Source: Synechococcales cyanobacterium bin2.concoct.b11b12b14.033 (GTDB taxonomy: Bacteria > Cyanobacteriota > Vampirovibrionia > Caenarcaniphilales > Caenarcanaceae). From it: a DNA stretch of 42,360 nt. The position numbers were made by a program, and so were the translations under genes. The stretch spans positions 1-42,360 of the forward strand of contig JAAFJH010000011.1 in NCBI GenBank assembly GCA_013298875.1. Direction: 5' to 3'. Of the stretch, positions 1 to 8,397 are shown piece after piece. The notes beneath the pieces were generated by a model. The model had not been told where the DNA came from and ran no database searches. It saw only the letters and a list, made by a program, of their open reading frames with translations. Positions within the stretch are counted from its first letter, which is position 1, and each line of letters starts with the position of its first letter.

Positions 1-469
1 ATAATAAATTTTTGATTTGCTCTGAGCTTAAATTACCGAAAAACTTACTTTTTAAAATTTGACAATTTCTTTCAATAATATGCAATTTATCGTCCAAAAT
101 ATTAATTGTTTTTACTTTTTCAGTCCAAAAATATTTAGCCAAACCTTCCCGTGCTGGATCTAATCCGATGATTTTTTTTCCTCCAATTAAATAAGCTAAA
201 ATACTAGTTTTCATTAAAGTCTGCATTTCTAAAATTAAGTCAAAGTTTTCTTGTTTTAAATTATTAATAGTTTTTATATAATCAAAAAATGAATTGGATA
301 ATTTATGAATATAATTAATGTCTTGATGATTTTCTAATAAGTCGGCCCATTCATTTTTTATCAGCCAATGTATTTCGGCATTCGGAAAAATTTTTTTAAT
401 TAAGGTTAAAACAGGTAAGGTATGAATAATATCGCCAAATGAGCTTAAACGCAGAATCAAGATTTTCAT
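1..469 (-). CDS. Lipopolysaccharide heptosyltransferase / glycosyltransferase family 9, partial
   Basis: The minus strand reads open from an ATG at 469 to the left edge, about 156 codons, so the C-terminal part lies outside the window. The N-terminus MKILILRLSSFGDIIHTLPV is the typical start of the WaaC/WaaF (GT9) family: a first beta strand followed by the S-S-F-G-D-I-I-H-T-L-P loop. Next come the family-like segment FPNAEIHWLIKNEWADLLE and, further on, LIGGKKIIGLD. Family members transfer ADP-heptose to the lipid A-Kdo core at the cytoplasmic face of the inner membrane, which implies a diderm envelope. It is divergent from dnaN with a ~79-base gap. Which acceptor it uses cannot be told from the N-terminal part. 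Confidence 0.85.
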   Translation of the reverse strand, partial: MKILILRLSSFGDIIHTLPVLTLIKKIFPNAEIHWLIKNEWADLLENHQDINYIHKLSNSFFDYIKTINNLKQENFDLILEMQTLMKTSILAYLIGGKKIIGLDPAREGLAKYFWTEKVKTINILDDKLHIIERNCQILKSKFFGNLSSEQIKNLL

Positions 470-483
470 AGATGCTTTTTCTC

Positions 484-512
484 TTTATTTATAAAGCTTT
501 CAATTGTATACT
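484..512 (+). promoter_or_regulatory. Possible promoter for dnaN
   Basis: TATACT at 507-512 is a good -10 box, preceded by TTTATT at 484-489 with 17-base spacing. The -35 match is weak (3 of 6). A start near 519 would leave about 30 bases before the dnaN ATG at 549, which has no clear Shine-Dalgarno sequence. Confidence 0.3.
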
Positions 513-548
513 TAGTTTTTATCATTATTTAGTTAATTAAGTTTTTCT

Positions 549-1754
549 ATGAATTCTTCCACCGCCGAATTAACTGCTGTTTTAGTTAAAGTTAATCAGG
601 AAAGCTTTAATCAAGCTATTTCTTTAGTTTCCCGTGCTGTAGCTAAACATGGTATACAGCCAGTTTTAAGCAATATATTTTTAAAAGCTGACCAAGAAAA
701 TCAAACTATAATTTTAGCGGCCACTGATCTAGACTTATCTTTAGCAGTTGAAATACCCGCTCAGGTTTTGACGCCTGGTGAAATTACACTGCCAGCCCAG
801 AAAACGCAAGAATTAGTTAGCAAGTTGCCACGTTTAGAATTAACTTTACAATGCACTGACAGAGAAGTTATTACTTTCGCTTGTGGTCGTTCCAAGTTTG
901 AAATAAAAGGCTTATCGGCCGATCAGTTTCCACGTGAGTTCTTAAATATTAAGCCTAATAATGAAAAGAGTTTTGAATTGCCAATTAAAAGTTTGCAAGA
1001 GGCCACTCATTTAGTTAATTTTGCATCCGATAAAAAAGAAGCCAATAGTATTTTAAATGGAATTTGCTTGGAAATTGGCCCAAAAGGTTTAGAAATTGCA
1101 GCAACTGACGGCAGTAGATTAGCTTATTATAAAATTGAAAATGCTGCTTTTACTGAAGAAAAAAAAGTTGTAATTCCATTTCGGTCAATTAATGAATTTT
1201 CACGCATGATTAGCGGCTTAGATGAAGAATTTGTAAAATGTTATTTGCCCAGCTCATCTCAAATTGTTTTTAAAACTGCTAGCCGGACTTTATCTTCAAG
1301 CTTAATTGACGGAAACTATCCTAAATATCAACAATTAATTCCTCTTAATTTTTCGCATACGGCCATTGTTGAAAGAGTGGGTTTATTATCGGCTCTCGAA
1401 AGAGTTTCGGTTTTGGCCAATGAAAAAAGTAAAGTTGTGAAGCTTTTGTTTGAAGAAAGTGGCGTTTTAAATATTTCAGCTCAAACACCTGATTTGGGAG
1501 AAGCGGAAGACCACTTAGACATGATCAGTTATGAAGGTCAGGATTTTTCAATTGCTTTTAATGTAATTTATATGGCTGAATGCTTACGTAATCTAGATGC
1601 ACCGCAGGTAGAAATTAAAATGTCTGAGCCATTAAAGCCAATCGTAGTTTCATTGCCAAAAGATAATCAAGATACCGAAAAGGGCGAAGCAAATAATAAA
1701 AATGATTTTGAATATTTATATTTATTAATGCCAGTCCAGCTAAAAAATAATTAA
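549..1754 (+). CDS. dnaN: DNA polymerase III subunit beta (sliding clamp)
   Basis: The 401-residue product matches the three-domain beta clamp, slightly longer than the usual 365-380 residues. Recognisable segments are the N-terminal AVAKHGIQPVLSNIFLKA, the ATDLDLSLAVEIP stretch, the domain 2 segment IAATDGSRLAYYK, SSLIDGNYPKYQQLIP, and the C-terminal YLLMPVQL, which corresponds to the conserved MPMRL end. The protein forms a ring dimer that tethers the replicative polymerase and repair factors to DNA. The ATG at 549 lacks an obvious ribosome-binding site. About eight residues precede the usual clamp start, so true translation could begin slightly downstream. dnaA is not beside it; a transketolase subunit follows after 3 bases. 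Confidence 0.96.
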   Translation: MNSSTAELTAVLVKVNQESFNQAISLVSRAVAKHGIQPVLSNIFLKADQENQTIILAATDLDLSLAVEIPAQVLTPGEITLPAQKTQELVSKLPRLELTLQCTDREVITFACGRSKFEIKGLSADQFPREFLNIKPNNEKSFELPIKSLQEATHLVNFASDKKEANSILNGICLEIGPKGLEIAATDGSRLAYYKIENAAFTEEKKVVIPFRSINEFSRMISGLDEEFVKCYLPSSSQIVFKTASRTLSSSLIDGNYPKYQQLIPLNFSHTAIVERVGLLSALERVSVLANEKSKVVKLLFEESGVLNISAQTPDLGEAEDHLDMISYEGQDFSIAFNVIYMAECLRNLDAPQVEIKMSEPLKPIVVSLPKDNQDTEKGEANNKNDFEYLYLLMPVQLKNN

Positions 1755-1757
1755 ACA

Positions 1758-2708
1758 ATGTCAGAGAAAATAGCCACCCGGCAAGCATACGGTGAACAAT
1801 TACTTGAATTAGGAGCTGAACATGAAGAATTAGTAGTTTTAGACGCTGATTTAAGTGGGTCAACCGGCACAGCCAAGTTTGCTAAGGCTTATCCAGAGCG
1901 ATTTTTTAATATGGGAATTGCTGAGCAAAATATGATTTCAACGGCTGCGGGTTTGGCTTTAGCGGGTAGAATTCCTTTTGCTTCTAGTTTTGCCATGTTT
2001 GCAGCTGGTAGAGCCTGGGAACAAGTCAGAAATTCGGTGGCTCATAATGAGTTAAACGTTAAAATTGCCGCTACACATGCTGGAATTACGCTAGGAGAAG
2101 ACGGAGCTAGCCATCAAATTATTGAAGATATTGCCATTATGAGTGTTATTCCTAAAATGAGCGTTTTGGTGCCGGCTGATGCTGTTGAAACCAAAGCAAT
2201 TATTAAAGCTGCTTTTATACATAAAGGTCCAGTTTATATTCGCTTGGGTCGTCCAGCAGTACCAGTTATATTTGACACCAAAAATTTCAAATATGAATGG
2301 GGCAAAGCTCAGATTGTAAAAGAAGGAAAAGATATAACCATTATTGCTTTGGGTATTATGTTGCATAAGGCTTTAGAAGCAGCAGAGGAACTCGCGAAGG
2401 AAAATATTTCAGCTGAGATTATTAATTTATCATCAGTTAAGCCTTTAGACAAAGAAACAATTTTAAAGAGTATTGAAAAGACTGGTGCCGTGGTGGTAGC
2501 TGAAGAGCATAATAAAGTAAATGGTGTGAATGGTTTAATCGGGGCACTTATTGGCCAAAATATCAATAAATTTATTCCGCAAGAATCAGTCGCTATTGAA
2601 GATCGTTTTGGGCAAAGTGGTTCCTTGGATGATTTATTAGATGAATATGGTTTAAATACAAAAAATATTATTGAAAAAACTAAACTAGCTTTAAAAAGAA
2701 AAAGTTAA
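1758..2708 (+). CDS. Transketolase C-terminal subunit
   Basis: The 316-residue protein corresponds to the pyrimidine-binding and C-terminal domains of transketolase/DXS-type thiamine diphosphate enzymes. The segment FFNMGIAEQNM carries the catalytic Glu of the AEQ motif that activates ThDP. PVYIRLGRPAVPV and the C-terminal transketolase domain (VEEHNKVNGVNGL-like) follow. Members of this half-size family pair with a separate N-terminal (pyrophosphate-binding) subunit to move two-carbon units in the non-oxidative pentose phosphate pathway. No N-terminal partner is visible in this window, where it is often the gene just upstream. The start lies 3 bases after the dnaN stop, so the two are probably cotranscribed. 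Confidence 0.88.
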   Translation: MSEKIATRQAYGEQLLELGAEHEELVVLDADLSGSTGTAKFAKAYPERFFNMGIAEQNMISTAAGLALAGRIPFASSFAMFAAGRAWEQVRNSVAHNELNVKIAATHAGITLGEDGASHQIIEDIAIMSVIPKMSVLVPADAVETKAIIKAAFIHKGPVYIRLGRPAVPVIFDTKNFKYEWGKAQIVKEGKDITIIALGIMLHKALEAAEELAKENISAEIINLSSVKPLDKETILKSIEKTGAVVVAEEHNKVNGVNGLIGALIGQNINKFIPQESVAIEDRFGQSGSLDDLLDEYGLNTKNIIEKTKLALKRKS

Positions 2709-2841
2709 ATGAAAAAAGTAAAAGCTATCAAAAAAATTATTGACGGAGATACAAAAGATCTTTTAAGCATTATTTGATATTTTTCGAGGAAAAGAAGTGG
2801 AAATAACTATTTATGATCAAAGGTATCAAAGGTTGGTTTAA
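2709..2841 (+). pseudogene. Frameshifted relic of a small antitoxin-like protein
   Basis: An ATG directly after the transketolase stop opens a 22-codon frame (MKKVKAIKKIIDGDTKDLLS...) ending in TGA at 2775-2777. From 2776 the +1 frame continues as DIFRGKEVEITIYDQRYQ and stops at 2839-2841. Joined, the two parts resemble small AF2212/DUF104-type antitoxins, which start with a K-x-(V/I)-K-A strand and contain an E-V-E-(I/V)-T-I strand. No toxin gene follows. The resemblance is short and rests on motif memory alone, so the family name is tentative. It could also be random sequence. Confidence 0.3.
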
Positions 2842-2877
2842 AAACATTTTCACTTTAATAAAATCTGGGAATAAAAA

Positions 2878-3657
2878 ATGAATGAAAATAATTATTCAGC
2901 TTTAATCGCTTTCCCAGAGCATAAATTAAATGAATTTGAAATTAAATTAAAATTGCAATGTCCGGGTTTAAAAACTTTTAATTTTGCTGTTTTAAAACTT
3001 ATACCCCAAGAAATTAATTTAAATAGTATTGAAGACTTTGATTATTTAATTTTAGCTAGCTCTTTTGCGGCCGAAATGTTAGTACAAAAAATTGAATCAT
3101 TTGATACTAAATTAAACTTACCTTTGATTTTAAGCATTGGGCCATCTATTAGCAAGGTTTTAAATTCTCACGGCTTAGAGGTTTATCAGCAATCAAATAA
3201 AATATTTAATATCGCTGGTTTGGCCGCTGAAATAAAAAAATCGGTTTTAATAAAAAACAAAAAGTTCCTTTTTTTAGGACAAAGCAAAAGCAATTATACA
3301 GATTTAAAAGAGCTAATTATTAAGGAAAATGGAAAATTTGAACAATTAATTATTTATAAAAGTTGCCCTTCCGATAATCCAAGCTGGGAAAACTTAAATG
3401 ATTTTATTACATCTCTAAATTATAAATTACTGATTTTTAGCAGCCCCGAAGGAGTTAAAGCTTTTCATAAATTAATTAATTCCCAAGATAAAGACTTAGC
3501 CTCTGAGATCAAACACAATATCAAAAAAGTTTTTTGTCTAGGCTCATTAACCCAAAAAGAAGCTTGTCAATATTGGCCTCACCCTATTTGCCTCTGCCCA
3601 GAAAGTGATTATTCATATGAAAGTTTAATTGAATTAATACAAAAAAACCTAAACTAA
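2878..3657 (+). CDS. hemD: Uroporphyrinogen-III synthase-like protein (HemD/HEM4 family)
   Basis: The 259-residue product has the two-lobed HEM4 layout. Lobe one has DYLILASSFAAEML and SIGPSISKVLNSHGLEV; lobe two has KKFLFLGQSKSNYTDLKELI, FEQLIIYKSC, LLIFSSPEGVKAFHKLI and VFCLGSLTQKEA. These are the family's characteristic positions: the (F/I)-S-S-x-x-(G/A)-V motif, the G-x-x-T motif and the Y-x2-x pattern between lobes. The enzyme cyclises hydroxymethylbilane to uroporphyrinogen III for heme, siroheme or cobalamin synthesis. No other tetrapyrrole gene is present here. The family is very divergent in sequence, so the assignment rests on the pattern rather than strong identity. A GGGA sequence lies about ten bases before the ATG. 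Confidence 0.72.
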   Translation: MNENNYSALIAFPEHKLNEFEIKLKLQCPGLKTFNFAVLKLIPQEINLNSIEDFDYLILASSFAAEMLVQKIESFDTKLNLPLILSIGPSISKVLNSHGLEVYQQSNKIFNIAGLAAEIKKSVLIKNKKFLFLGQSKSNYTDLKELIIKENGKFEQLIIYKSCPSDNPSWENLNDFITSLNYKLLIFSSPEGVKAFHKLINSQDKDLASEIKHNIKKVFCLGSLTQKEACQYWPHPICLCPESDYSYESLIELIQKNLN

Positions 3658-3664
3658 TTTGCAT

Positions 3665-3682
3665 TCCTGAATTCGATCAGGA
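3665..3682. terminator. Possible bidirectional hairpin between convergent genes
   Basis: TCCTGA and TCAGGA form a perfect 6-bp stem with a 6-base loop between the hemD stop and the fusA stop. There is no run of T after it on either strand, so intrinsic termination is not certain. Confidence 0.3.
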
Positions 3683-3721
3683 GAGACTTTAAAATACTTT
3701 GCTCCCCTTCTCGATTTTGAT

Positions 3722-5791
3722 TTACTTAGCAGCGACGTTTTGGGCTAAAGCAGCGGGCAATTCCTGATAACAAGAGAATTCCATCGCAAAATTACCTTGT
3801 CCCTGAGTACGATTACGAATATCAGTTGCATAACCAAACATTTCAGATAAGGGAACTTTAGCTTTTACATTAGAAAGTCCTCTTTCAGTAGTCATAGCTT
3901 CCACTTGTCCACGTCTCGAAGATAAATCTCCAATTACATCACCCATGAACTTTTCTGGCACTTCTACATCTACGGCAAAAATTGGCTCAAGTACAATCGG
4001 AGTAGCTTTTTTAATACCATCTTTGAAAGCCATACTTCCAGCGATATGAAAAGCCATTTCATTTGAGTCTACTTCGTGAAAACTACCATCAAATAAAGTA
4101 ACTTTTACATCAACAATTGGATGCCCGGAAATCACTCCACCAGTCATAGCTTCTTTTATGCCTTTTTCAACTGCCGGAATATATTCTTTAGGAATAGTAC
4201 CACCCACAATTTTATTAACAAATTCAAAACCCTTGCCTCTTTCCATTGGCTCTAAATCTAACCAAACATGGCCGTACTGACCTTTACCACCAGTCTGACG
4301 AACATATTTGCCTTCAACTTGTGATTTACCTTTAATAGTTTCACGATAAGCTACTTGCGGCTTACCAACAGTGGCTCCAACTTTAAATTCACGCAATAAA
4401 CGATCGACAATAATTTCAAGATGCAATTCTCCCATACCCGAAATAATAGTTTGTCCAGTTTCATGGTCTACATGGACTTTAAAAGTTGGATCTTCTTCGG
4501 CTAATTTATTCAAAGAAGTCGATAATTTATCTTGGTCAACTTTAGTTTTTGGCTCAATAGCGACTGAAATTACTGGCTCAGGGAAATGCATTGATTCTAA
4601 GATAATACGAGCTTTTTCATCGCAAAGTGTATCACCGGTAAAAGTATCTTTTAAACCAACGGCTGCACAAATGTCTCCGGCCGAAATTTCTTTAACTTCC
4701 ATTCTTTCATCAGCTTGCAATCTAACAAGTCTGCTAATGCGTTCTTTATGATTTTTTGACGCATTGTAAATATAACTACCTGCTTCCAAGCGTCCTGAGT
4801 AAACCCGCAAGAAAGTTAAACGCCCCACAAAAGGATCAGTCATAACTTTAAAAGCTAAAGCTGCAAATGGCTCTGAATCATCAGAATGTCTTTCTATTTC
4901 GGTTCCATCATCAGAAATACCTTTAATAGCCGGAACATCAATTGGAGCGGGTAGATAATCAACAATTGCATCTAATAAAAGTTGTACACCTTTATTTTTA
5001 AAAGCTGAACCGCATAAAATTGGCATAATTTGCATATTACAAACCGCTTTCCGCAAAGCCGCTTTTAAGTCAGCTAAACCAATTTCTTCGCCATTTAAAT
5101 AACTTTCGGCCAGTTTATCATTAGTTTCGACAATGGCTTCAATCAAAGAAGCACGGTATTCTTCAGCTTTTTCTTTATATTCAGCTGGAATAGCAATTTC
5201 TTCAATATTTTTGCCTAAAGCATCACCATCAGTGTACATATAAGCTTTTTGCTCAAGCAAATCAATAATGCCTTTAAAGTTTTCTTCCGCTCCAATTGGT
5301 AATTGAATTGGGTGAATATTGGCTCTTAATTGTTCTTTGGCTTGTTCGTAAACACGGAAAAAATCAGCACCAGTCCGATCCATTTTATTAACAAAAATTA
5401 AACGCGGCACATGATAACGATTAGCTTGTCCCCAAACAGTTTTGGTTTGCGGTTGAATACCACCAACTGAACATAAAACAATAACTACTCCATCTAAAAC
5501 CCGCATAGAACGTTCAACTTCTACCGTAAAATCTACGTGGCCTGGCGTGTCAATTAAATTGATTTGTTTATCTTTCCATTTACTCGTAATAGCAGCCGCT
5601 GTAATAGTAATTCCACGTTCTTTCTCTTGCTCCATCCAGTCAGTAACCGAAGTACCATCATGGACTTCACCCATTTTATGAATTAAACCAGAATAAAATA
5701 AAATTCTTTCAGTAGTCGTTGTCTTTCCCGCATCAATATGAGCGGCGATTCCAATATTACGAATGTCAGTTAATGGAATTTCTCTAGCCAC
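3722..5791 (-). CDS. fusA: Elongation factor G
   Basis: The 689-residue product is a full-length EF-G. The GTPase domain has G1 [12 protein letters not shown] (residues 17-28), G2 with [10 protein letters not shown]3 DTPGHVDF and G4 NKMD; domains II-V follow, including [14 protein letters not shown] and the late RRGQVEAM segment. It drives ribosomal translocation and, with RRF, ribosome recycling. The start is GTG at 5791 with a clear AAGGAA sequence 7 bases upstream. It lies 77 bases downstream of rplW in the same direction and is probably the last gene of the rpsJ operon. fusA usually precedes tuf and rpsJ in the str cluster, so its place after rplW is unusual. Confidence 0.98.
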   Translation of the reverse strand: MAREIPLTDIRNIGIAAHIDAGKTTTTERILFYSGLIHKMGEVHDGTSVTDWMEQEKERGITITAAAITSKWKDKQINLIDTPGHVDFTVEVERSMRVLDGVVIVLCSVGGIQPQTKTVWGQANRYHVPRLIFVNKMDRTGADFFRVYEQAKEQLRANIHPIQLPIGAEENFKGIIDLLEQKAYMYTDGDALGKNIEEIAIPAEYKEKAEEYRASLIEAIVETNDKLAESYLNGEEIGLADLKAALRKAVCNMQIMPILCGSAFKNKGVQLLLDAIVDYLPAPIDVPAIKGISDDGTEIERHSDDSEPFAALAFKVMTDPFVGRLTFLRVYSGRLEAGSYIYNASKNHKERISRLVRLQADERMEVKEISAGDICAAVGLKDTFTGDTLCDEKARIILESMHFPEPVISVAIEPKTKVDQDKLSTSLNKLAEEDPTFKVHVDHETGQTIISGMGELHLEIIVDRLLREFKVGATVGKPQVAYRETIKGKSQVEGKYVRQTGGKGQYGHVWLDLEPMERGKGFEFVNKIVGGTIPKEYIPAVEKGIKEAMTGGVISGHPIVDVKVTLFDGSFHEVDSNEMAFHIAGSMAFKDGIKKATPIVLEPIFAVDVEVPEKFMGDVIGDLSSRRGQVEAMTTERGLSNVKAKVPLSEMFGYATDIRNRTQGQGNFAMEFSCYQELPAALAQNVAAK

Positions 5792-5868
5792 AGCAATTTC
5801 CTTCTTTGTGTAATTTATTAAAGATTATATGAATTTAAATTTACAGTCTATCAGCTTTTAACTAAGTT

Positions 5869-6180
5869 TTATTCAACTTTTGGAAAAATATCTAATTCAA
5901 TATCCGTAAAAATATAAGCTTTTTTAGTTGGATGCTTTCTACGAGAACCTCTTTTAGTTTTGCGTAATTTATATCTTTCAGCTACCGTATTTATTCTTAA
6001 TACTTTACCTTTAAAAATACGTGTAAATTCTTGACTAATTTGATCCTTGTTAGATAAAGAATCCACTTGGAAAGTATAACATTTATTAGCCACCAATTTC
6101 GCCGATTTCTCAGTGATAATGGGTGCTAAAATGATACGTCTTTCTTTTTTTGCATATTGCAATTCTTCAGTATTAGACAT
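5869..6180 (-). CDS. rplW: 50S ribosomal protein L23 (uL23)
   Basis: The 103-residue protein has the L23 pattern: ILAPIITEKSAKLVANKCYTF at the N-terminus, the VLRINT strand, the basic loop KLRKTKRGSRRKHPTKKAY and a final acidic strand. L23 binds 23S rRNA at the peptide exit tunnel and docks trigger factor and SRP. It overlaps the rplD stop by 8 bases, and a GAGGT ribosome-binding site lies inside the rplD end, so translation is probably coupled. rplB normally follows rplW; here a 77-base gap and fusA follow instead. Confidence 0.97.
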   Translation of the reverse strand: MSNTEELQYAKKERRIILAPIITEKSAKLVANKCYTFQVDSLSNKDQISQEFTRIFKGKVLRINTVAERYKLRKTKRGSRRKHPTKKAYIFTDIELDIFPKVE

Positions 6181-6856
6181 TAGTAGTTACCTCTTCGTTT
6201 TCGTTTAAACCCTTACGGAATTTTCTGGTTAAAAGCCAAGCTTCAATCTTTTTAATTGTATTTTGGTCACAAATAATTAATTGAGCATTCATCACATCGT
6301 GCGGATTTAAGTTTTGCCAATGTAATATTTTGCATTTCTCAATATTATTCAAGCTTTTTTGCAAATTTTTATATTCATCTTCGCTCTGATCAACTAAAAC
6401 CAAAGTCTTACGGAGATCATCTCTAAAAAAGCCTAATAAAGAAATTGCCTCTTTGGTCTTAGGGACATCAAAAGCTGGAAAAGCATCAATTAAAACTAGT
6501 TGTTCTTTCTTTAAAGACAAAGCTGAACACAGGGCTTTTAATCTGGCTCTTTTTGGCATTTTGAAAGGGCTGCGCAATTGAGATTTAGGTCCAAATATAA
6601 CACCGCCTCCTCTCCACAATGGTGAGCGAATGGAGCCAGCTCTGGCACGGCCGGTACCTTTTTGTTTCCAAGGTTTAGCTCCACCGCCTCTTACTTCAGA
6701 CTTTGTTTTGGTCGAAGCAGTACGTACTTTGCGGGTATGTTGTAGTAAAACCAATTCATGCACTAAATGTACACTCGGCTCACTTAAAAAAACATCATCA
6801 GAAATATCTATATCTCCAATTTGTTTATTCTCTTTATCATGTAAATTAAGTTTCAT
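6173..6856 (-). CDS. rplD: 50S ribosomal protein L4 (uL4)
   Basis: The 227-residue protein shows the L4 core. The segment RTASTKTKSEVRGGGAKPWK continues into QKGTGRARAGSIRSPLWRGG, the internal loop that reaches into the exit tunnel. The C-terminal Rossmann-like fold has LVLVDQSEDEYKNL and KILHWQNLNPHDVM, matching the N-x-x-D-(V/L)-(L/M) signature. L4 binds 23S rRNA and in some bacteria represses its own operon. An AAGGAG ribosome-binding site lies about 5 bases before the ATG. It sits 20 bases after rplC and overlaps rplW by 8 bases. Confidence 0.97.
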   Translation of the reverse strand: MKLNLHDKENKQIGDIDISDDVFLSEPSVHLVHELVLLQHTRKVRTASTKTKSEVRGGGAKPWKQKGTGRARAGSIRSPLWRGGGVIFGPKSQLRSPFKMPKRARLKALCSALSLKKEQLVLIDAFPAFDVPKTKEAISLLGFFRDDLRKTLVLVDQSEDEYKNLQKSLNNIEKCKILHWQNLNPHDVMNAQLIICDQNTIKKIEAWLLTRKFRKGLNENEEVTTNV

Positions 6857-6876
6857 TTCTCTCCTTTTATTTATAT

Positions 6877-7572
6877 TTAATCTCTTTTGACAGCTTTACC
6901 TAAATCAAAGGCTAATTTATTCCAAGTGCCTAATTTTTTGCTAACTTGAACTACAACCATACAACCTTTATAGCCAGACACTGAACCTTTTACTAAAGCA
7001 ACTTTTTTTCCTTCAATTTCCATCAATTTGACAAGCATTAAATGAGAAGTTGTTCTTAAATTATTGTCTCGGCCAGGCATATGTAAACCTTTTAAAACGC
7101 GGCCTGGGGTTGTACCTGCTCCCGCTGAACCAATTTGTCTATGATGTTTTGTACCATGCGTCATTGTTCTACGATGTTGATTCCAACGCTGAATACGGCC
7201 GCTAGTTCCTCGTCCAATTGGTCTGCTAGTTACATCAACCAATGACCCTTCTTCACCTAATATTTCGCCAGCGTCTAAAGCTTGTCCAACTTCATATTTC
7301 TCCAGTAATTCAGCAGAAACTCTAAATTCTTTTAAAGTCCGAAATAAGGGTGAATTACTTTTTTTCAAATGTCCAATTTCGGGCTTGGTGAGCTTACTTT
7401 CTTTAGCAGCTGCTTCGCCTCCAATCTGGATGGCATTATAGCCATGTTCTTTTTGATTTCTTTTTTCAGTAATAGCATTTTCTAAAATTTCTAAAACTGT
7501 AACAGGAACGCCATTTCCTTCTGCATCGAAGACTTGGGTCATTCCAACTTTTTTTGCCAATAAACCTAACAT
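6877..7572 (-). CDS. rplC: 50S ribosomal protein L3 (uL3)
   Basis: The product (about 231 residues) begins MLGLLAKKVGMTQVF, the conserved L3 N-terminus. It later shows RWNQHRRTMTHGTKHHRQIG, the central extension near the peptidyl transferase centre, and GAGTTPGRVLKGLHMPGR. A longer frame starting at a TTG four codons upstream exists, but the ATG at 7572 is favoured: it has a GGAGG sequence with ideal spacing, located within the last codons of rpsJ. The gap to the rpsJ stop is a single base, so the two genes are very likely translationally coupled. Confidence 0.97.
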   Translation of the reverse strand: MLGLLAKKVGMTQVFDAEGNGVPVTVLEILENAITEKRNQKEHGYNAIQIGGEAAAKESKLTKPEIGHLKKSNSPLFRTLKEFRVSAELLEKYEVGQALDAGEILGEEGSLVDVTSRPIGRGTSGRIQRWNQHRRTMTHGTKHHRQIGSAGAGTTPGRVLKGLHMPGRDNNLRTTSHLMLVKLMEIEGKKVALVKGSVSGYKGCMVVVQVSKKLGTWNKLAFDLGKAVKRD

Positions 7573-7573
7573 T

Positions 7574-7933
7574 TTAGCCTCCAATTACCTGAACTTTAAC
7601 ACCAACACCAGCGGGTAAATCCATACGCTGCAAAGCAACCATGGTTTCATCAAGTGGATTTATAATTTCGATTAAACGATTATGCACTCTTATTTCAAAA
7701 TGCTCACCGGAACGTTTATCTACGTGGGTAGAACTGTTTACACAATAACGTCTTAACCGGGTAGGCAAAGGAAAGGGTCCGCTAATTTCTGCGCCAGTTT
7801 GTTTAATAATATCTGCTATATGTTTTGCGACTGAATCTATTTGCCTAGAATCATAGCTTTTTAATCTTATACGAACTTTGCTAGCGGTCGAAGTAGCATT
7901 AGTATTACTTTTCGACTTAGTTTTTACTGCCAT
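7574..7933 (-). CDS. rpsJ: 30S ribosomal protein S10 (uS10)
   Basis: The 119-residue protein is S10 with an N-terminal extension of about 18 Lys/Ser/Thr/Asn-rich residues. The core starts at KVRIRLKSYDSRQIDSVAKH and includes GPFPLPTRLRRYCVNSSTHV and HFEIRVHNRLIEI. S10 is a 30S head protein that also acts in antitermination as NusE. It is the first gene of the local ribosomal operon. There is no Shine-Dalgarno sequence before the ATG at 7933, but a strong promoter ends about 30 bases upstream, giving a very short leader. The C-terminal codons contain the ribosome-binding site of rplC. Confidence 0.97.
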   Translation of the reverse strand: MAVKTKSKSNTNATSTASKVRIRLKSYDSRQIDSVAKHIADIIKQTGAEISGPFPLPTRLRRYCVNSSTHVDKRSGEHFEIRVHNRLIEIINPLDETMVALQRMDLPAGVGVKVQVIGG

Positions 7934-7963
7934 TTTATTAATTTAGTAAATATGAAAGAGAAT

Positions 7964-7992
7964 ATTATACCGAACAATGTTAAGAATGTTAA
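7964..7992 (-). promoter_or_regulatory. Sigma-70-type promoter of the rpsJ operon
   Basis: On the minus strand TTAACA (7992-7987, 5 of 6 to consensus) and a perfect TATAAT (7969-7964) are separated by exactly 17 bases. Transcription would start near 7957, leaving about 24 bases before the rpsJ ATG. This is the best promoter match in the window. Confidence 0.75.
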
Positions 7993-7996
7993 AAAG

Positions 7997-8300
7997 ATTG
8001 TTCAGATTGTTTAAGTATAGAATTATATGCCAATCAACTATTCTTTGATTCCATCAAGCTTAAAGTCATTTATTGATTGGTCTATCATTGGCAAAAAACA
8101 TTGTTCAGGTTGTTTAAACATAAAATCATAATCTATTGGTATTTCTTTGATTCATCAAGCCTAAAGCCATTAATTAATAATCTCATCAATATTAAAGATG
8201 ATTGTAGTGATTGTTTAAATGCTAAAAGAATGAGCTTAGTTGGTACAAATTCAATTAGCCAGGGATAATCAAGGGAAGCAAGCTTAAATCATATTGTAGA
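7997..8300. repeat. Three diverged ~102-bp tandem repeats upstream of rpsJ
   Basis: Units begin at about 7997, 8100 and 8201. Each starts with a variant of ATTGTTCAGATTGTTTAA, and the first two share TTCTTTGATTC followed by ATCAAGCTTAAAG-like sequence. The third is more diverged but keeps AAGCAAGCTTAAATCAT near its end. The periods (103 and 101 bases) are not multiples of three and stop codons interrupt every frame, so I do not think it is a current gene. A CSDCL-like peptide appears in single frames of each unit, so decayed coding repeats are possible. The stretch 7934-8397 otherwise holds only the rpsJ promoter and a short open tail (NHIVDNGGIIHNAIYT..., to 8382). Confidence 0.7.
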
Positions 8301-8397
8301 TAATGGTGGAATTATTCATAATGCTATTTATACCGTGCAGAATGCAGGTAGGGAAGCTGTGATTTGTCCAAAGTTAGCCTAATTCCTGTAAGCCTAG

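Noticed and set aside
8077-8268. 63-residue plus-strand ORF inside the tandem repeats
   Set aside because: It crosses two repeat units out of phase, has odd composition and no ribosome-binding site, so it is a chance frame.
7997-8300. Possible CRISPR array from the three tandem repeats
   Set aside because: Units are ~102 bp, similar along their length, with no short conserved repeat separated by unique spacers and no cas genes.
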